Positions 41,619 through 51,037 of a stretch of 64,000 bases of DNA are shown here, in pieces. A program made the position numbers and the translations under genes. A model generated the notes under the pieces. The model searched no databases. It was not told the DNA's origin and was given only the letters and a program-made list of their open reading frames with translations. Each line of letters starts with the position of its first letter. The first letter of the stretch is position 1. Origin of the DNA: Paracoccus alkanivorans (GTDB taxonomy: Bacteria; Pseudomonadota; Alphaproteobacteria; Rhodobacterales; Rhodobacteraceae). Location: the NCBI RefSeq assembly GCF_003697785.1, contig NZ_QOKZ01000001.1, positions 682,001 to 746,000 of the forward strand, in the 5' to 3' direction.

Positions 41619-43132
41619 AGATCTATGTTCCCATAGACAGTGCCGCCAAGGCGCTTGGTGCCGACGAGGTGGCCGAAACAATCGCTCGCGAGGCCAAGTC
41701 GCGCGGGATCGAGGCCCGGATCATTCGCAACGGCACGCGCGGGATGATCTGGCTTGAACCGCTGGTCGAGATCGATCAGGGACAGGGCCGGATCGGCTAT
41801 GGACCGGTGACGCCCGAGGATGTGCCTGCGCTGCTGGACGGCAAGCTGGACAGTCTTGGCCCGGTCGAGGAGATCCCCTTCTTCGCCCGCCAGACCCGGC
41901 TGACATTTGCCCGTTGCGGCGTGATCGACCCTCTGGATCTGGACGATTACCGGGCGCATGGCGGATTGGCCGGTTTGCGCCGTGCCGCTGCCATGTCACA
42001 GGCGGATATCATTGCCGAAGTCACCAAAAGCGGCCTGCGCGGCCGTGGCGGTGCAGGCTTTCCCACCGGCATCAAGTGGAAGACGGTAATGGAGGCCGAG
42101 GCACCGCAAAAATACATCGTCTGCAATGCCGATGAGGGCGATAGCGGCACATTTGCCGACCGGATGATCATGGAGGGTGATCCCTTCACCCTGATCGAGG
42201 GGATGGCGATTGCCGGTCTCGGGGTCGGTGCGACCAGGGGCTATGTCTATCTGCGCTCGGAATATCCCGATGCCATCCGGGTAATGAACGAGGCCGTGCG
42301 GATTGCCCGGCGGAACGGCGTGCTGGGGCCGGATGTGCTGGACTCGGGCCGTGCGTTCGACATGGAGATCCGCATGGGTGCGGGTGCATATGTCTGCGGC
42401 GAGGAAACCTCGCTGCTCAACAGCCTCGAAGGCAAGCGTGGCGTGGTTCGCGCCAAGCCGCCCCTGCCCGCGCTGGAGGGGTTCCTCGGCAGGCCGACCG
42501 TGGTGAACAATGTCATCAGCCTCGCCACGGTGCCGGTGATCTTCGAGAAAGGAGCACAGACCTATGCCGATCTCGGCATCGGTCGCTCGCGCGGGACCGT
42601 AACCCTGCAGATTGCCGGGAATGTCCGCCATGGCGGGCTCTTCGAGACCGGGTTCGGCGTGACCCTGGGCGAGATCGTCAACGAGATCGGTGGCGGCACC
42701 GCTTCTGGCCGCCCGGTCAAGGCGGTGCAGGTGGGCGGGCCTCTGGGTGCCTATATGCCTGCCAACAAGTTCGACACGCCGACGGGTTACGAGGAATTCG
42801 ACCGCAACGGCGGGCTGATCGGCCATGCCGGGCTGGTGGTGTTCGACGACAGTGCCGACATGCTGAAGATGGCCCGCTTCGCGATGGAGTTCTGCGCCGT
42901 CGAAAGCTGCGGCAAATGCACGCCCTGCCGGATCGGTGCGGTGCGCGGGGTCGAGACCATCGACCGCATTGCCGAGGGCGACATGGCCGCGACCGAATTG
43001 CTGACCGATCTTTGTGAAACCATGAAGGATGGTTCCCTCTGCGCGCTCGGGGGTTTTACACCCCTGCCCGTCATGTCCGCGCTGACCCATTTCCCCGACG
43101 ATTTCGCCTGCCACAAGGAGGCCGCCGAATGA
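41615..43132 (+). CDS. fdsB: NAD-dependent formate dehydrogenase beta subunit FdsB
   Basis: A 505-residue NuoF-like flavoprotein. An N-terminal thioredoxin-like part precedes SGLRGRGGAGFPTGIKW (NADH and FMN binding), NADEGDSGTFADR, GAGAYVCGEETSLLNSLEG, and the [4Fe-4S] cysteines in ESCGKCTPCRIG plus a later cysteine. It transfers electrons from formate oxidation to NAD+. It overlaps fdsG and fdsA by four bases each. Length and order match fds operons of Rhodobacter and Cupriavidus. Confidence 0.95.
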   Translation: MKIYVPIDSAAKALGADEVAETIAREAKSRGIEARIIRNGTRGMIWLEPLVEIDQGQGRIGYGPVTPEDVPALLDGKLDSLGPVEEIPFFARQTRLTFARCGVIDPLDLDDYRAHGGLAGLRRAAAMSQADIIAEVTKSGLRGRGGAGFPTGIKWKTVMEAEAPQKYIVCNADEGDSGTFADRMIMEGDPFTLIEGMAIAGLGVGATRGYVYLRSEYPDAIRVMNEAVRIARRNGVLGPDVLDSGRAFDMEIRMGAGAYVCGEETSLLNSLEGKRGVVRAKPPLPALEGFLGRPTVVNNVISLATVPVIFEKGAQTYADLGIGRSRGTVTLQIAGNVRHGGLFETGFGVTLGEIVNEIGGGTASGRPVKAVQVGGPLGAYMPANKFDTPTGYEEFDRNGGLIGHAGLVVFDDSADMLKMARFAMEFCAVESCGKCTPCRIGAVRGVETIDRIAEGDMAATELLTDLCETMKDGSLCALGGFTPLPVMSALTHFPDDFACHKEAAE

Positions 43133-46035
43133 AGGATTTCATCATTCCCGCATTTCCGCCCGGTGACGACCGCGACATGGGCACTCCGGCACGGACCGGC
43201 GCGCCGGTCACGCTGACCGTCGATGGTTTCCCGATCACCGTTCCCGAGGGAACATCCGTCATGCGCGCCTGCGCCGAGGCGGGAATACAGGTGCCCAAGC
43301 TTTGCGCGACCGACAGCGTCGAGGCGTTCGGCTCTTGCCGCCTCTGCGTCGTCGAGATCGAGGGGCGGCGCGGCACGCCCGCCTCCTGCACCACGCCAGT
43401 GGCCGAGGGGATGGTCGTGCATACCCAATCCGACAAGCTGCGCCGGATGCGCAAGGGCGTGATGGAGCTGTATATCAGCGACCATCCGCTCGATTGCCTG
43501 ACCTGCGCCGCCAATGGCGATTGCGAGTTGCAGGACATGGCCGGGGCCGTGGGGTTGCGCGATGTGCGCTACAAGGCGCCCGAGAATGGCGGGCTGGCCA
43601 ACCACTTTGCACAGCGCGACGGGGCCGGGCCGAATGCCAGCTATATCCCCAAGGATGAGAGCAATCCCTATTTCACCTATGATCCCTCGAAATGCATCGT
43701 ATGTTCGCGCTGCGTGCGCGCCTGCGAAGAGGTGCAGGGCACTTTCGCCCTGACCATCGAGGGCCGCGGCTTTGGCAGCCGGGTCAGTGCCGGGGCTGCG
43801 GGCGACGATTTCATGGCTTCGGATTGTGTCAGTTGCGGCGCCTGCGTGCAGGCCTGCCCGACCGCCACCCTGCAGGAGAAATCGGTGATCGAGCTGGGCA
43901 CGCCCGAGCGGTCCGTCGTCACCACCTGCGCCTATTGCGGGGTGGGCTGCAATTTCAAGGCAGAGCTGAATGGCGACGAACTGGTGCGCATGGTGCCCTA
44001 CAAGCACGGCAAGGCGAACCGGGGCCATAGTTGCGTCAAGGGCCGCTTCGCCTATGGCTATGCCCATCACAAGGACCGCATCCTGAAACCCATGATCCGC
44101 GAGACCACCGAGGAACCGTGGCGCGAGGTCGATTGGGACGAGGCACTGGCCTTCGCCGCCGCGAAGATGCGTGGGCTGCAGCAGAAATACGGCCGCAAGT
44201 CGATCGGCGTGATCACCTCCAGCCGCTGCACCAACGAAGAAACCTATCTGGTGCAGAAACTGGCCCGCGCCGTGTTCGGCAACAACAACACCGACACCTG
44301 CGCCCGCGTCTGCCATTCGCCCACCGGATATGGATTGGGCAAGACCTATGGCACCTCTGCCGGCACGCAGGATTTCGACAGCGTGATGCAGTCCGACGTG
44401 ATCATGATCATCGGTGCCAATCCCACAGATGCCCATCCGGTCTTTGCCTCGCGGATGAAAAAGCGCGTGCGGCAGGGGGCGAAGGTGATCGTGGTGGATC
44501 CGCGCCGGATCGACATGGTGCGCTCCACCCATATCGAGGCAACCCACCACCTGCCGCTGCGCCCGGGCACCAATGTCGCCATCGTCACCGCCATGGCGCA
44601 TGTGATCGTGACCGAGGGACTGCATGACGAGGCCTTCATCCGCGAGCGCTGCGATTGGGACGAGTTCCAGCATTATGCCGATTTCGTCAGCGACCCGCGG
44701 CATGCGCCGGAAGCGATCGAGATGCTGACTGGCGTTCCCGCCACCGAATTGCGCGCGGCGGCGCGGCTTTACGCGACGGGCGGCAATGGCGCGATCTATT
44801 ACGGTTTGGGCGTGACCGAGCATAGCCAGGGCTCGACCACCGTCATGGGGATCGCCAACCTCGCCATGCTGACCGGCAATATCGGGCGTGAAGGCGTGGG
44901 CGTGAACCCATTGCGGGGCCAGAACAATGTGCAGGGCTCCTGCGATATGGGGTCGTTCCCGCATGAATTGCCGGGCTATCGCCATGTCAAGCTGCCCGAT
45001 GTACGGGCGATCTACGAGCAGGCATGGGGCGTCGAGATCGACCCGGAACCGGGCCTGCGCATTCCCAACATGCTGGATGCCGCCGTTGAGGGCAGGTTCA
45101 AGGGGCTTTATTGCCAGGGCGAGGATATCCTGCAATCGGATCCCGACACCCACCATGTCGCGGCCGGGCTGGCAGCGATGGAATGTGTGATCGTCCATGA
45201 TCTCTTCCTGAACGAGACGGCCAATTACGCCCATGTCTTCCTGCCGGGCTCTACCTTTTTGGAGAAGGACGGCACCTTCACCAATGCCGAACGGCGCATC
45301 AATCCCGTCCGCAAGGTAATGGCGCCGAAAAACGGTTACGAAGATTGGGAGGTGACGCAGATGCTGGCCAATGCGATGGGGGCTGGCTGGCACTATACCC
45401 ATCCCAGCCAGATCATGGACGAGATCGCCGCGACCACGCCCAGCTTCGCCGGTGTCAGCTTCGAGCTGCTCGAGGAAAAGGGATCGGTGCAATGGCCCTG
45501 TAACGAGGCTGCGCCCGAAGGCACGCCGATGATGCATGTCGACGGCTTCATGTCGGGCAAGGGGCATTTCATGGTGACGGAATATATCGCCACCGATGAA
45601 CGCACCGGCCCGCGCTTTCCCCTGTTGCTGACCACGGGAAGGATCCTGTCGCAATACAATGTTGGCGCACAGACGAGGCGCACCGCCAATTCGGCCTGGC
45701 ATTCCGAGGATATCCTGGAAATCCACCCCCATGATGCCGAGCAACGCGGCGTCAAGGAGGGCGATTGGGTGCGGCTGGCCTCGCGCGCGGGCGAGACGAC
45801 ATTGCGCGCGACATTGACCGAGCGCGTGGCGGCGGGCGTGGTTTATACCACCTTCCACCACCCCGAAACTCAGGCCAATGTGGTCACCACCGATTTCTCG
45901 GACTGGGCGACGAACTGCCCCGAATACAAAGTGACCGCCGTGCAGGTCAGCCCGTCGAACGGGCCTTCGGAATGGCAGGAAAGCTATGGCCGGCAGGCAG
46001 AGCAGTCGCGCCGCATCCTGCCGGCGGCGGAGTGA
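43129..46035 (+). CDS. fdsA: NAD-dependent formate dehydrogenase catalytic alpha subunit FdsA
   Basis: A 968-residue molybdenum enzyme. The N-terminal NuoG-like part has [2Fe-2S] cysteines (FGSCRLC region), DHPLDCLTCAANGDC, two ferredoxin motifs (CIVCSRCVRAC and CVSCGACVQAC), then CAYCGVGC for the cluster near the cofactor. The catalytic stretch NNNTDTCARVCHSPTGYG has Cys as molybdenum ligand, not selenocysteine. Later GQNNVQGSCDMG and the C-terminal cofactor-binding domain complete it. It oxidises formate to CO2, giving NADH. Overlaps fdsB by four bases; a long open frame antisense to it is an artefact. Confidence 0.96.
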   Translation: MKDFIIPAFPPGDDRDMGTPARTGAPVTLTVDGFPITVPEGTSVMRACAEAGIQVPKLCATDSVEAFGSCRLCVVEIEGRRGTPASCTTPVAEGMVVHTQSDKLRRMRKGVMELYISDHPLDCLTCAANGDCELQDMAGAVGLRDVRYKAPENGGLANHFAQRDGAGPNASYIPKDESNPYFTYDPSKCIVCSRCVRACEEVQGTFALTIEGRGFGSRVSAGAAGDDFMASDCVSCGACVQACPTATLQEKSVIELGTPERSVVTTCAYCGVGCNFKAELNGDELVRMVPYKHGKANRGHSCVKGRFAYGYAHHKDRILKPMIRETTEEPWREVDWDEALAFAAAKMRGLQQKYGRKSIGVITSSRCTNEETYLVQKLARAVFGNNNTDTCARVCHSPTGYGLGKTYGTSAGTQDFDSVMQSDVIMIIGANPTDAHPVFASRMKKRVRQGAKVIVVDPRRIDMVRSTHIEATHHLPLRPGTNVAIVTAMAHVIVTEGLHDEAFIRERCDWDEFQHYADFVSDPRHAPEAIEMLTGVPATELRAAARLYATGGNGAIYYGLGVTEHSQGSTTVMGIANLAMLTGNIGREGVGVNPLRGQNNVQGSCDMGSFPHELPGYRHVKLPDVRAIYEQAWGVEIDPEPGLRIPNMLDAAVEGRFKGLYCQGEDILQSDPDTHHVAAGLAAMECVIVHDLFLNETANYAHVFLPGSTFLEKDGTFTNAERRINPVRKVMAPKNGYEDWEVTQMLANAMGAGWHYTHPSQIMDEIAATTPSFAGVSFELLEEKGSVQWPCNEAAPEGTPMMHVDGFMSGKGHFMVTEYIATDERTGPRFPLLLTTGRILSQYNVGAQTRRTANSAWHSEDILEIHPHDAEQRGVKEGDWVRLASRAGETTLRATLTERVAAGVVYTTFHHPETQANVVTTDFSDWATNCPEYKVTAVQVSPSNGPSEWQESYGRQAEQSRRILPAAE

Positions 46036-46039
46036 TGCG

Positions 46040-46864
46040 ATGATCGGCACGAAACCCTCCGGAACGGTGCCGGCGACTCGTGTCCATGCGGAAGGCTCCG
46101 TCTTTGCCCACCGGACGCTACCCGAAGAGACCCCGGTCGCGATGGTCTATGACGGCACCACCCATGCGGTGATGATGGCCTCGCCCGCCGATATCGAGGA
46201 TTTTGCGGCGGGCTTTTCCCTGACCGAGGGGATCGTGACGCGTATTGACCAGATCGCTTCATCCGAGACGATCGCTCATGACAGGGGAATCGAGGCGCGG
46301 ATCTGGCTGAGCGGTCCCCGTGCCAAGGCGCTGACCGCCCGCCGCCGGACGTTAGCCGGCCCGGTCGGCTGCGGATTATGTGGGATCGACAGCCTCGAAC
46401 AGGCCACCCGCCCGTTGCCGGCTTTGCACCGGCAAGGCCCGGTGCTAACCGCCGACGAGATCGCCTCTGCCACCGATCAGCTATGCGATTGGCAGCCTCT
46501 GCATGATCTTACCCATGGCGTTCACGCGGCGGGTTTCCTGTTGCCGGGCCGGGGTGTGATCCTTGCGCGCGAGGATGTCGGCCGTCACAACGCCCTGGAC
46601 AAGCTCGTCGGTGCACTGGCGCGGCAAGGGCTGGATGCGGGACGAGGTGCCGTTGTGCTTACCAGTCGTGTGTCGGTGGAAATGGTTCAGAAATGCGCCA
46701 TGGCCGCCTGCACCATCCTGATCGCCGCCTCGGCCCCCACATTGCACGCCCTCCGCCTCGCCGAAGAAGCCGGGATCACAGTCGCGGGTTTCACCCGTGG
46801 CGGCAGCTTCGATATTTTTTCCCATCCTCAGCGTCTGAAAAACGAGACTCGCCATGTCGCCTGA
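46040..46864 (+). CDS. fdhD: Formate dehydrogenase accessory sulfurtransferase FdhD (FdsC)
   Basis: A 274-residue protein started at 46040, four bases after the fdsA stop. VGCGLCG near residues 111-117 contains the sulfur-carrying cysteines and DVGRHNALDKLVG near 193-205 is the family signature. FdhD (called FdsC in fds operons) sulfurates the bis-MGD cofactor for insertion into FdsA. Typical length. It overlaps fdsD by 11 bases. Confidence 0.95.
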   Translation: MIGTKPSGTVPATRVHAEGSVFAHRTLPEETPVAMVYDGTTHAVMMASPADIEDFAAGFSLTEGIVTRIDQIASSETIAHDRGIEARIWLSGPRAKALTARRRTLAGPVGCGLCGIDSLEQATRPLPALHRQGPVLTADEIASATDQLCDWQPLHDLTHGVHAAGFLLPGRGVILAREDVGRHNALDKLVGALARQGLDAGRGAVVLTSRVSVEMVQKCAMAACTILIAASAPTLHALRLAEEAGITVAGFTRGGSFDIFSHPQRLKNETRHVA

Positions 46865-47054
46865 AAAGCTGGTCATGATGGCCAACCAGATCTCCCTGTT
46901 CTTCAGCACCCAACCCGGAGATGCCGCAGACAAGATCGCCGATCATCTCAAGGATTTCTGGGAGCCCGGGATGCGCGCCCAATTACTGCAATATGTCGAG
47001 GCCGGCGGCGAGGGGCTGCAACCTTCTGTCAAGGAAGCCGCCAGGCGGCTGTGA
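46854..47054 (+). CDS. fdsD: Formate dehydrogenase delta subunit FdsD
   Basis: A 66-residue protein, MSPEKLVMMANQISLFF, then PGDAADKIADHLKDFWEP and MRAQLL, characteristic of FdsD. It is needed for assembly or activity of the fds enzyme in related bacteria, acting with FdhD. Start overlaps the fdhD end by 11 bases. The 291 bases that follow up to tRNA-Ser show no gene or clear hairpin. Confidence 0.92.
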   Translation: MSPEKLVMMANQISLFFSTQPGDAADKIADHLKDFWEPGMRAQLLQYVEAGGEGLQPSVKEAARRL

Positions 47055-47345
47055 GGCCAATCCGGATCAACACGGTAGCCCACCACATCACATACGCAGA
47101 TCTTTCCGGGGCACCCGGCGGTCACCGGCATAGGTCCAGGTCGTAGTTGGATGGCAAATTTCGCGAGGACCGGGCCAATCAACGCGGATCCTGAACGCTC
47201 CTGCCGGGATTCCAGCGGGGCTGAATCATTCCGGGACATGCCGATGATTTCCCGGATTTTCCGCTTTATGAGCAGGAACGAATGGGAGAACCTGGCTGGC
47301 CACGAATGGAGCCTCCCAGCCAATTCAGTCAATTATAGGAATTAA

Positions 47346-47435
47346 TGGCGGAGAGGGTGGGATTCGAACCCACGGAACCCGTGAAGGCTCAACGGTTTTC
47401 GAGACCGCCCCGTTCGACCACTCCGGCACCTCTCC
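47346..47435 (-). tRNA. tRNA-Ser(CGA)
   Basis: A 90-base class II tRNA: acceptor GGAGAGG pairs with CCTCTCC, G discriminator and encoded CCA. Anticodon loop CTCGAAA gives anticodon CGA. A long variable arm and GGTTCGAATCC T-loop are present. Confidence 0.97.
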
Positions 47436-47518
47436 GCGCTTGGGGTGGTGAGGCGGGGATTTAGAAGGCCGGGGGTTGAAGCGCAAGGGGGTATCATGGA
47501 AAAAATCTCGCAGGAACC

Positions 47519-48391
47519 ATGAAAGGTCCTCGAATGCTGCGAATGATCTGTCTTGCCCTCGGGTTCGCCATCGGCATGCCCGCGACCGCCCAAACTACCG
47601 AAACTGCTCCCCTGGCTGGGGAGCAGATGCTCGATACGCGCCTTTGGCGAGTGCTGCAGCTTGAAGATCTGATGCCGATCATACGCGAGGAGGCGCTGGA
47701 AGAGGCCAGGGCCATGCAGGGCACATTGCTCCAGCGTGGCGGCGATAGCCGCTGGATCGATATCGTCGGACGCATCCACGAGACACAACGGCTCGAACGG
47801 GTTTTCCGCAAGGGTCTGCGGGACGCGCTGGCGGCCGAACCCGCGGAACTGATCGGCGAGGCGCTGGCCTTTTACGAAACCTCCCTCGGGCAACGAATGA
47901 TCGGGCTCGAGACCTCCGCGCGACAGGCAATGCTGGATAATGATGCCGAAGCCGAGGCGAAGGCCCATTTCGCCAAGGCGGCCAGTTACGACGTTCCTCG
48001 CGTCGAACAGATCAACCGGCTGATCGAGACGGCCGACCTTGTCGGACCGAATGTAGCCGGAGGCATGAATGCCGCTCTGGCCTTTTCGCGCGGCTTCAAA
48101 GAGGGGGGCGGCTATCTGACACCGATGACGGAAGCGCAGATGCTGTCCGATGCCTGGGCGCAGGAGCCCTTGATCCGGGCCGAGACACTTGGCTGGATGG
48201 AGGCCTACCTGTTCCTGGCCTATTCGCCCCTCAACGATGCCGAACTCGAACATTACATCGAGTTCTCGGCATCGCCCGCCGGGCAACGTTTGTCGGCCGT
48301 GCTGTTTGCCGGTTTCGACAGGCTTTTCGCGCGAACATCGCATGATATGGGATTGGCCGCAGCGGGTCAGATCGAAGGGCGCAAATTGTGA
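47519..48391 (+). CDS. Exported DUF2059-like protein
   Basis: A 290-residue protein with a signal peptide (LRMICLALGFAIGMPATAQ). The mature part is helical. LWRVLQLEDLMPIIREEALEEA resembles the start of DUF2059 proteins, and a C-terminal repeat-like section (EAYLFLAYSPLNDAELEHYI, then EFSASPAGQRL) resembles the earlier ELIGEALAFYETSLGQRMI, so two similar helical units may be present. The ATG at 47519 follows AGGA closely; the ATG at 47534 behind AAAGG is equally possible. It overlaps the Nudix gene by four bases. Function unknown, location periplasmic. Confidence 0.72.
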   Translation: MKGPRMLRMICLALGFAIGMPATAQTTETAPLAGEQMLDTRLWRVLQLEDLMPIIREEALEEARAMQGTLLQRGGDSRWIDIVGRIHETQRLERVFRKGLRDALAAEPAELIGEALAFYETSLGQRMIGLETSARQAMLDNDAEAEAKAHFAKAASYDVPRVEQINRLIETADLVGPNVAGGMNAALAFSRGFKEGGGYLTPMTEAQMLSDAWAQEPLIRAETLGWMEAYLFLAYSPLNDAELEHYIEFSASPAGQRLSAVLFAGFDRLFARTSHDMGLAAAGQIEGRKL

Positions 48392-49479
48392 GTGAAGATA
48401 TCCTGTTGGTTGGCCCGCTGGCGCATCCGGCGCTGTGCGGGGTTCTTGGCGTGACCGGTCTTCGAACGACGGTTCCGGGACGATTGCTGGGCGGAGCCCG
48501 TGCCGGTATCGAGGCGGATGGCTGGCCGCAACTGGCCAAGGCCCCCGCACCGCTGGACGCGCTGCAGGTCACGATGACGCCCCGGCTTGAACGCTACGCG
48601 GCGGTGATGAGGCTGCCCATGACAGCGCATGAGGGCGCGACATTGCTGGGGGTTCGGCCTTATTCCGGCGAGGATGCGGCCGAGTGGTTGGGCTCCGCAT
48701 GGCTCCCCGATCTCGCGGCAGTGATTGCGGGTATCATTCTGGATGAATCAGAGGACCAGCCGCCGGAACGGATCGCGCGCCGCTTGCCGATGATCGGTGT
48801 CTGGGCAGAAAGCAGGCTTCGTGCGGCCTCCAGCGGGTTCTCGGGCGGCAACGTGGTCGCGCCGCGCAGCAATGCGGATATCCGGCTGCATGCGCGGCAC
48901 CAGCCCTATGCGGGCTTTTTCACCTTCGAGGAATGGAGGCTGTCGCACCGGACCCACGCTGGCGGTTTCACGCCGGAACTCAGGCGCGAGGGCTTTGTCA
49001 TGGGCGATGCGGTGGTCGTCCTGCCCTGGGATCCCGTTCGCGACCGCGTGCTTGTGATCGAACAGTTCCGCCTTGGTCCGGCCATGCGCCACGATCCGCA
49101 GCCCTGGATGCTTGAAGCCATTGCCGGGCGCATCGATGCAGGTGAAACAGTCGAGGAAGCCGCAAGGCGCGAGGCGCTGGAAGAGGCCGATTTGCAGCTG
49201 ATCCGGCTGATTCCGGCGATCCATCACTATCCCAGCCCCGGCGCGGTCACCGAATTCCTGTATCAGTTCCTTGGCATCGCGGATCTGCCTGATGGCTGTG
49301 CCGGCATACATGGCCTTGATGGTGAGGCTGAGGATATTCGCGGCCATTTGCTGAAGCGCAGCGAATTGACGGCCATGGTGCTGGCAGGACAGATCACCAA
49401 CGGTCCCCTTGCGATGATGGCCTTGTGGCTGGAAGGACAGGCCGAGTCCCTTCGCGCTGCCGGTCCGGGTTTTTCTTGA
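48388..49479 (+). CDS. Nudix hydrolase with N-terminal gamma-glutamylcyclotransferase-like domain
   Basis: A 363-residue two-domain protein. Residues 1-150 resemble a gamma-glutamylcyclotransferase/AIG2-like fold (ILLVGPLAHPALCGVLG, MPMTAHEGATLLGVRPYSGEDAAEW). The second half is an ADP-ribose-type Nudix domain: GRIDAGETVEEAARREALEEADL is the Nudix box, in which the usual EExG glycine is replaced by Asp. PSPGAVTEFLYQFLG is typical of ADP-ribose pyrophosphatase (NudF-like). It may hydrolyse ADP-ribose or similar nucleotide sugars. Overlaps the preceding exported-protein gene by four bases. Confidence 0.82.
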   Translation: MSEDILLVGPLAHPALCGVLGVTGLRTTVPGRLLGGARAGIEADGWPQLAKAPAPLDALQVTMTPRLERYAAVMRLPMTAHEGATLLGVRPYSGEDAAEWLGSAWLPDLAAVIAGIILDESEDQPPERIARRLPMIGVWAESRLRAASSGFSGGNVVAPRSNADIRLHARHQPYAGFFTFEEWRLSHRTHAGGFTPELRREGFVMGDAVVVLPWDPVRDRVLVIEQFRLGPAMRHDPQPWMLEAIAGRIDAGETVEEAARREALEEADLQLIRLIPAIHHYPSPGAVTEFLYQFLGIADLPDGCAGIHGLDGEAEDIRGHLLKRSELTAMVLAGQITNGPLAMMALWLEGQAESLRAAGPGFS

Positions 49480-49570
49480 CATGGCGCATCACCGGGAATG
49501 TCCTCGGGCCGGATCATGCTCGGCCTGCGCCTGCCTCGCATGTCCCCTGCCCTTGGAAAAGGCATAGCAG

Positions 49571-50542
49571 ATGAAGATTACAGCCGTGGTTGTCACGCAT
49601 AACCGCATCGGCAAGCTGCGTGAAACCGTTGAGCGTCTGCTTGCGGAGCCTTTGGATCTGGTTTTGGTCTTCGACAATGCCTCATCCGATGGCACGGCAG
49701 AATGGTTGTCGCAACAGCAGGACAAACGGCTTGTCGTGCTGCGCAGCGATCGCAATCTTGGCGGTGCGGGCGGATTCTCCGAAGCCTTGGGGCAGGCAAG
49801 CGAACTGACCGATCCGGACTGGATCGTGGTCATGGATGACGATGGCAGGCCGATGCCCGGTGCCATCGGGGTCTTTCGGGATATGGATCATACCGGGTGG
49901 GACGCCATCGGGGCTGCGGTGCTGACGCCAGACGGCCAAGTCTGCGAAATGAACCGGCCCTATCGCAACCCGTTCTGGCATCTAAGGGAATTTCTTGTCA
50001 CCCTGGCGGGCCGGGGCCGGCGCGGCTTCCATCTTCGGGACAAGGCCTATTCGACAGACGCCGGAACCTTGGCGATCGACATGGCTTCTTTCGTTGGACT
50101 GTTCGTTTCCCGCAAGGCGTTGATCCGCTGTGGCCTGCCGGATGCGCGGCTGTTCATTTACGGAGACGATCAGCTTTACACGCTCCGGATGCGGCGCGAG
50201 GGGCTTCGGATCGGTTTCGCCCCGCAGGTCCGTTTCGAGCACGACACTGCCACGACACAGGGTAACAGCGGGGTCGTGCTGCGTCCGATCTGGAAAGCCT
50301 ATTACATGTATCGCAACGCGCTGATCGCCTATCGCGTGGCTGCCGGACTCTGGTTCTGGCCTCTGGTTCCCGTATTGCTGTTCAAATGGCACCGGAAAGC
50401 CGGGGATTACGGCCCCGATGCGGAACGCTTCCGGCGGATTTTGCGTATCGCGGTGCGGGACGGCCTGACAGGCCGGCTGGAGCGCAGCCACGACGACGTG
50501 TTAAGAATTTCAAAACCGGAAACGGGCATATTACCTGAATGA
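49571..50542 (+). CDS. Family 2 glycosyltransferase
   Basis: A 323-residue GT-A enzyme. VVVTHNRIGKLRETVERLL starts the nucleotide-sugar domain; VFDNASSDGTAEWL and the metal-binding DDDGRP (WIVVMDDDGRPMP, near residues 80-92) follow. LFIYGDDQLYTLRMRREG is a later conserved part, as in galactofuranosyl- or rhamnosyl-like transferases. No membrane helices beyond a C-terminal WFWPLVPVLLF segment. It stands alone, without nearby polysaccharide genes, so its glycan target is unknown. Confidence 0.87.
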   Translation: MKITAVVVTHNRIGKLRETVERLLAEPLDLVLVFDNASSDGTAEWLSQQQDKRLVVLRSDRNLGGAGGFSEALGQASELTDPDWIVVMDDDGRPMPGAIGVFRDMDHTGWDAIGAAVLTPDGQVCEMNRPYRNPFWHLREFLVTLAGRGRRGFHLRDKAYSTDAGTLAIDMASFVGLFVSRKALIRCGLPDARLFIYGDDQLYTLRMRREGLRIGFAPQVRFEHDTATTQGNSGVVLRPIWKAYYMYRNALIAYRVAAGLWFWPLVPVLLFKWHRKAGDYGPDAERFRRILRIAVRDGLTGRLERSHDDVLRISKPETGILPE

Positions 50543-50614
50543 GCCGCCGATCCTTTTCAATCATGTCATATTTATTGTTTTGAATTGGGAAACCGGCCAC
50601 CATATCTAGCGGTT

Positions 50615-51037
50615 ATGATCTACGTGTCGGAGAGTGTTGTTATTGAAGAGTGGGAATTGTCCGAACAGTTTACACGGGCCCAGGGCCCGGGCGGCCAGAA
50701 CGTGAACAAGGTCGAGACAGCGGTGGAGCTGCGCTTCGAGGCCGCCCGTTCACCCAATCTGCCCGATCCTGTCAAGCGCAGGCTGCAACGCCTGGCCGGG
50801 CGCCGCTGGACTTCGGACGGTGCGGTCGTGATCCTGTCGCAGGAGACCCGCAGCCAATCCCGCAACAGAGAGATCGCCCGCGACAGGCTGGCCGATCTGA
50901 TTCGGCGTGCGCTGGTCGCGCCCAAGCGCCGGGTTGCGACCCGTCCCACGCTTGCCAGCAAGAAGCGGCGCCTGAAATCCAAGGCGCTGCGCGGCCAGGT
51001 CAAGGCTCTTCGCGGCCGGGTGGAGGGTGACGAATGA
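50615..51037 (+). CDS. arfB: Alternative ribosome-rescue factor ArfB
   Basis: A 140-residue release-factor-like peptidyl-tRNA hydrolase (YaeJ/ICT1 family). TRAQGPGGQNVNKVET contains the catalytic GGQ at residues 26-28; the basic C-terminal tail (KKRRLKSKALRGQVKALRGR) enters the empty mRNA channel of stalled ribosomes. The start at 50615 fits the family; the frame is open earlier. It overlaps the following Nudix gene by four bases. Confidence 0.94.
   Translation: MIYVSESVVIEEWELSEQFTRAQGPGGQNVNKVETAVELRFEAARSPNLPDPVKRRLQRLAGRRWTSDGAVVILSQETRSQSRNREIARDRLADLIRRALVAPKRRVATRPTLASKKRRLKSKALRGQVKALRGRVEGDE

Noticed and set aside
42787..46050. A 1087-codon open frame on the minus strand
   Set aside because: It is antisense to fdsB/fdsA. 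High third-position GC leaves antisense frames open; the sequence is His/Gly/Arg-rich without domain structure.
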